Positions 60,948 through 64,000 of a stretch of DNA of 64,000 nucleotides are shown piece after piece (the first letter of the stretch is position 1; each line of letters opens with the position of its first letter). Origin of the DNA: Tigriopus japonicus (lineage: Eukaryota; Arthropoda; Copepoda; Harpacticoida; Harpacticidae); assembly GCA_010645155.1 (NCBI GenBank), contig CM021315.1, positions 11,641,723-11,705,722 on the forward strand, read 5' to 3'. The translations under genes and the position numbers were made by a program. The notes below the pieces were generated by a model. It was given only the letters and a program-made list of their open reading frames with translations, ran no database searches and had not been told where the DNA came from.

Positions 60948-63900
60948 GTAAGTAAGAGCTTCAGCATCATCCAAGAGCTGTTTTGCTTCATAAAATGGGG
61001 AGGAAGTGTTTCAGAGGATTTGATCACTTCAACTGGGCAATGCGGTACAAATGAGAAAAAACTTGGTTGTTCCAAGATATAACTGCTTCGGACAGCCTTT
61101 TTTTACCTTGTCACTTGCCACAAGATAGGGGATGATAAGTTTGCCTGAACTCGGTAGTTCTTTTTGGGTCTAATGGGGGTCTTTTAAATTGGAAAAAGTC
61201 TCTTAAAAAGACCGGAAATGACTCCTTCTGGCAGAGACATGATACAATTTTGCTCCCGTTTCTTGTCTGGAACCATCCAAAAGAACTCGGTAGTTCTGGC
61301 ATTTCTCGTTTTAATATGCTCGAGAAGAATTGTAGAGAAATTTGAACGAATATCTGTAGATCAGAAATGCTATGATACGTGCATCAATCTTTGTCAGTTG
61401 AGAAAGTTTGCCAAAACAACTTTCTCTTCCTGTCAAAAAGGCGTTTGAGTTCCGCCATTTTCAGTTCCCGACGCGGAAAAAAAGCCTACAACACCCGACA
61501 TCATGAAATGTAAATAAAGTGCCTGAAGAGTGGCAAAAAGCCTTGCCCCAATTCATGAAAGATGACTCTGTGGAGAAGATGATGGTAAAAAAGAGTTGGT
61601 TTCTTGAACTGACATTCGCTTTGCCATATTTGAGCATGCCCGGTTGATCTCATTAAGACAAGGTCCCTTTTGTCAACAATGCACACCCAACAGGTTGAAG
61701 GTTTGGCTTGAAAATTTGTTGGGAATCTCGAGATTAATCCGTTATGATAACAATTCCCACATGGCCGCAATTCCATTTCATCAAGCTTTCTCAGCACCCA
61801 AGATTGTGGCCTCTCATGGGGATTCCTGGATTGAACCCCGTAAACTTGGTTCGAGATGGGTTGGAACAAAACCACAAAGGAAAAGGGTTCCCTTTTTGAT
61901 ATTGTTTTGGTAGTGCTCAATCCAGGAATTTCTAGAAATCCTTGATGTCTTGCATTGGCCATTGAACCAAGTTTGTTGTTTTTGTGCACCAAAGAGACAT
62001 AAACGGAGCGCTGAATTGTTTGGTCTTGGAATCTTACACGTAAAGGAATATTTGAGTATTTCATGGTTGGATATCTGTTTAACACGTTTTAAAAGGCTTT
62101 CAAACAATTGTCCCAGCACCCTCATTTTGAGTCATGTCGAAAATCTAGGAATTATGGGTGGGTGCTGTCCAGGAAATAGGGAGGTCCCTGTCACATTCAA
62201 TCATATTTCATGAAAACTTTGTTGCGAAACTCGTTTTCGTATTTCTTGCTTGCGTCTGTTTCTCATTGTTGTACAACAAAAACTGATTTCTTCAGGGTTG
62301 CTATTTTCAACGGGAATCAGTCTTGTCGATTGTGTCAAGCTTTGGCTTCATCATTGTTGTAAACCGTAGTATAAATAAGACGGCTATTTTAACCCACAAA
62401 AAATTACATTCTCAAGTAAATGGAAAGAGTAATTTTTGAGAGCAACCCTGAGAGTAGAACAAGTTTTATGGGCTGAGAAACTGTTTCTGGTTGGAGCGGT
62501 GTTCAGTTGAAGTGGTATTTATTGTTGTTCCATGACTGGAATCTTTTGGCACACTTTTGTGCGCCAATTGTTGTCACGTAGTTCGATCTTGTTGGCAAAA
62601 ATAGCATTTCTCAACTTAACCATGATCAGAGTCTGACCCGGTTTTCTGAGACTGGTTTTCCACTGGTTCCAACACTAACCATCACATTTGATCGAGTTGT
62701 TCTGAGTTTGCAGAAAAGAAGAAATGTCTGATATCTCGTGGAAATGGGAGCCAATTTCCTGACTCTCACAATTAACCGATCCAAATGAGCTAGATAGACC
62801 TTTGTAGGGAAGACCACTTTAAGAGAGCCACTCTCCCATGTTCCATCATACATGATCATAGCGACCAAATTTATCACTTTATAATGCCAAAGCCATATCT
62901 TACTTCAAACTCAAATGATGACAAGAATCCCATTCTTAACAAGCTTCTCAACAAGAAAATCCTCCTCGCTTATAGAAAAGGCTTTGGTGAATTTGTGAGC
63001 ACCTCTGGGTATGACTAGATTCCAACTAATGGAGTCAGAAAGGCTATGGCGAAAACGGGGGGGTTTCAGAGCTTATCTCGAATGACATCCATAACTCGCC
63101 CATAAAGTAGAATGACACAATTTCATTGCTCTCCGCTCCTAAAAGTGAAACTGTGGAAATGGTCTCAGAATCTCCAAAACTCTTGAAACCCTTTCAAAGG
63201 CCACGGACAAGGCAGATATTTTCTGGAATGCAATATTTACTCACTGGCCAATATGCCCGAAGGTGATGGCTATGGTTGCCATCCTCGTTGCTCATCATTA
63301 TGTCCTCGAGGACATCAAGAAAATGGGGTGAATATCATGTGTTCCCGAAATGAGGGCCGTAAGTGTTCCAATATCCATCCAAGGTTCCAGATGTGGTGCT
63401 CTTGTGGCTCATCATCGCACTGTCTCTCTTGTCCTCAATGTCCGCCCTAAAAGCACTCAGAAGAAAGAAAATAAAGGCCAATTCTCTCACCAGGGTCCCA
63501 TTACACAAATAGATGGAATTGCTGTTCAAATACTATCAGCCAAAGGGCGACCTAAGGGACAGAAGGCGAAAGGGAAAAAGCGACGAATTCTGATATCTTT
63601 CCCCTTTTTCCCACTTCAGTTCGACTTCACTCAATTGAGGAATGTAGTAGCATTACTCAATAATGGAGAGGAGAGAGGGTAGCATGTGTTCCAGAACCGT
63701 TTGGGGTTGAGCTTCATTGGAGACCAATATTCAGATTCTTGTTGAGAGATTTGGCACCTCATGCTTTCTTTCGTCAGTGCTCTCGATTCGTGCCACGAAA
63801 CTTTTATCTGGATTCAAGACGATTTGTCACTCTACATCTGACTCGATTCATACGCAAGCACTGATTGAAATGTTTGATTTGATATGAACTTTTTTTCAGC

Positions 63901-64000
63901 CTAGCAACTACCTAATTCTTATTCTGAGAGCAATTTATTATGTACTGAATATTTATTCAGTATTTTTATTAGGTTATGAAATATGCTTGTATATTTCGGC
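60948..64000. other. Presumed tetraspanin intron or beyond, no exon supported
   Basis: The donor at 60948 opens an intron with no convincing next exon in the window. A long minus ORF (61501-62085, 194 codons) has no domain. No MITE or LINE was seen. Confidence 0.35.

Noticed and set aside
61501..62085. 194-codon minus ORF, the longest in the right part
   Set aside because: No domain, no signal peptide and no conserved motif were recognised. ORFs of this length can occur by chance in balanced-composition DNA.
62295..62358. Possible in-frame tetraspanin exon (phase 0, between TTCAG and GTAAAC)
   Set aside because: The translation contains Gln-Arg-Glu where helix 3 should be hydrophobic, and the donor is weak.
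63267..63330. Short hydrophobic frame (VMAMVAILVAHHYVLED) as tetraspanin helix 3
   Set aside because: The hydrophobic run is too short for a membrane helix and there is no pyrimidine-rich acceptor before it.

Overview
The window is nuclear DNA of a metazoan, most likely a crustacean (copepod-like) arthropod. The genes have many short exons with GT-AG introns, the introns and spacers are full of DNA transposons and LINE fragments, and the main gene family is the secreted CUB-domain family that is expanded in arthropods. No prokaryotic gene layout, rRNA, tRNA gene or CRISPR array was seen. The organism assignment is inference from gene content, not from a marker gene.

Positions 1-33,600 hold four complete paralogous genes for secreted CUB-domain proteins. 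I assembled each exon by exon, and every splice junction keeps the reading frame. They are CUB-A (70-7730, minus, 12 exons, 357 aa), CUB-B (12671-20227, plus, 15 exons, 400 aa), CUB-C (20478-25855, minus, 12 exons, 385 aa) and CUB-D (29554-33574, plus, 15 exons, 413 aa). A and C are one subfamily (alpha); B and D are another (beta). The order A<- B-> C<- D-> is therefore a divergent alpha/beta pair duplicated in tandem. B and C converge tail to tail with 250 bp between stop codons. A short stretch at 19-40 resembles the 3' end of CUB-B, which suggests a further beta gene just left of the window. All four proteins have a signal peptide, a basic cleavage-like site, an LFxIVTF motif, a Cys-rich GTCxTxxEC...CAxGFGxCC module, and CUB-type repeats ending in GYSLxYxQxPC or a variant of it.

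The introns and spacers of this left part carry a dense set of non-autonomous transposons. Several have both ends and the target-site duplication visible. They include hAT-type elements, TA-flanked foldback and hairpin elements, one 1282-bp DD37D Tc1/mariner element with good terminal repeats and a single internal stop, a tRNA-like SINE, and LINE fragments. Several nested insertions give relative ages: a hAT element inside LINE reverse transcriptase, a hAT element inside a foldback element, and a hAT element inside one arm of a 506-bp tandem duplication.

From about 38 kb to the end the base composition looks more balanced and I found none of these repeat families. This part holds a possible small secreted-peptide ORF (48698-48934) and the 5' half of a tetraspanin gene (three exons at 57493-57558, 59198-59299 and 60789-60947, plus strand). 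The tetraspanin's later exons were not found before the window ends.
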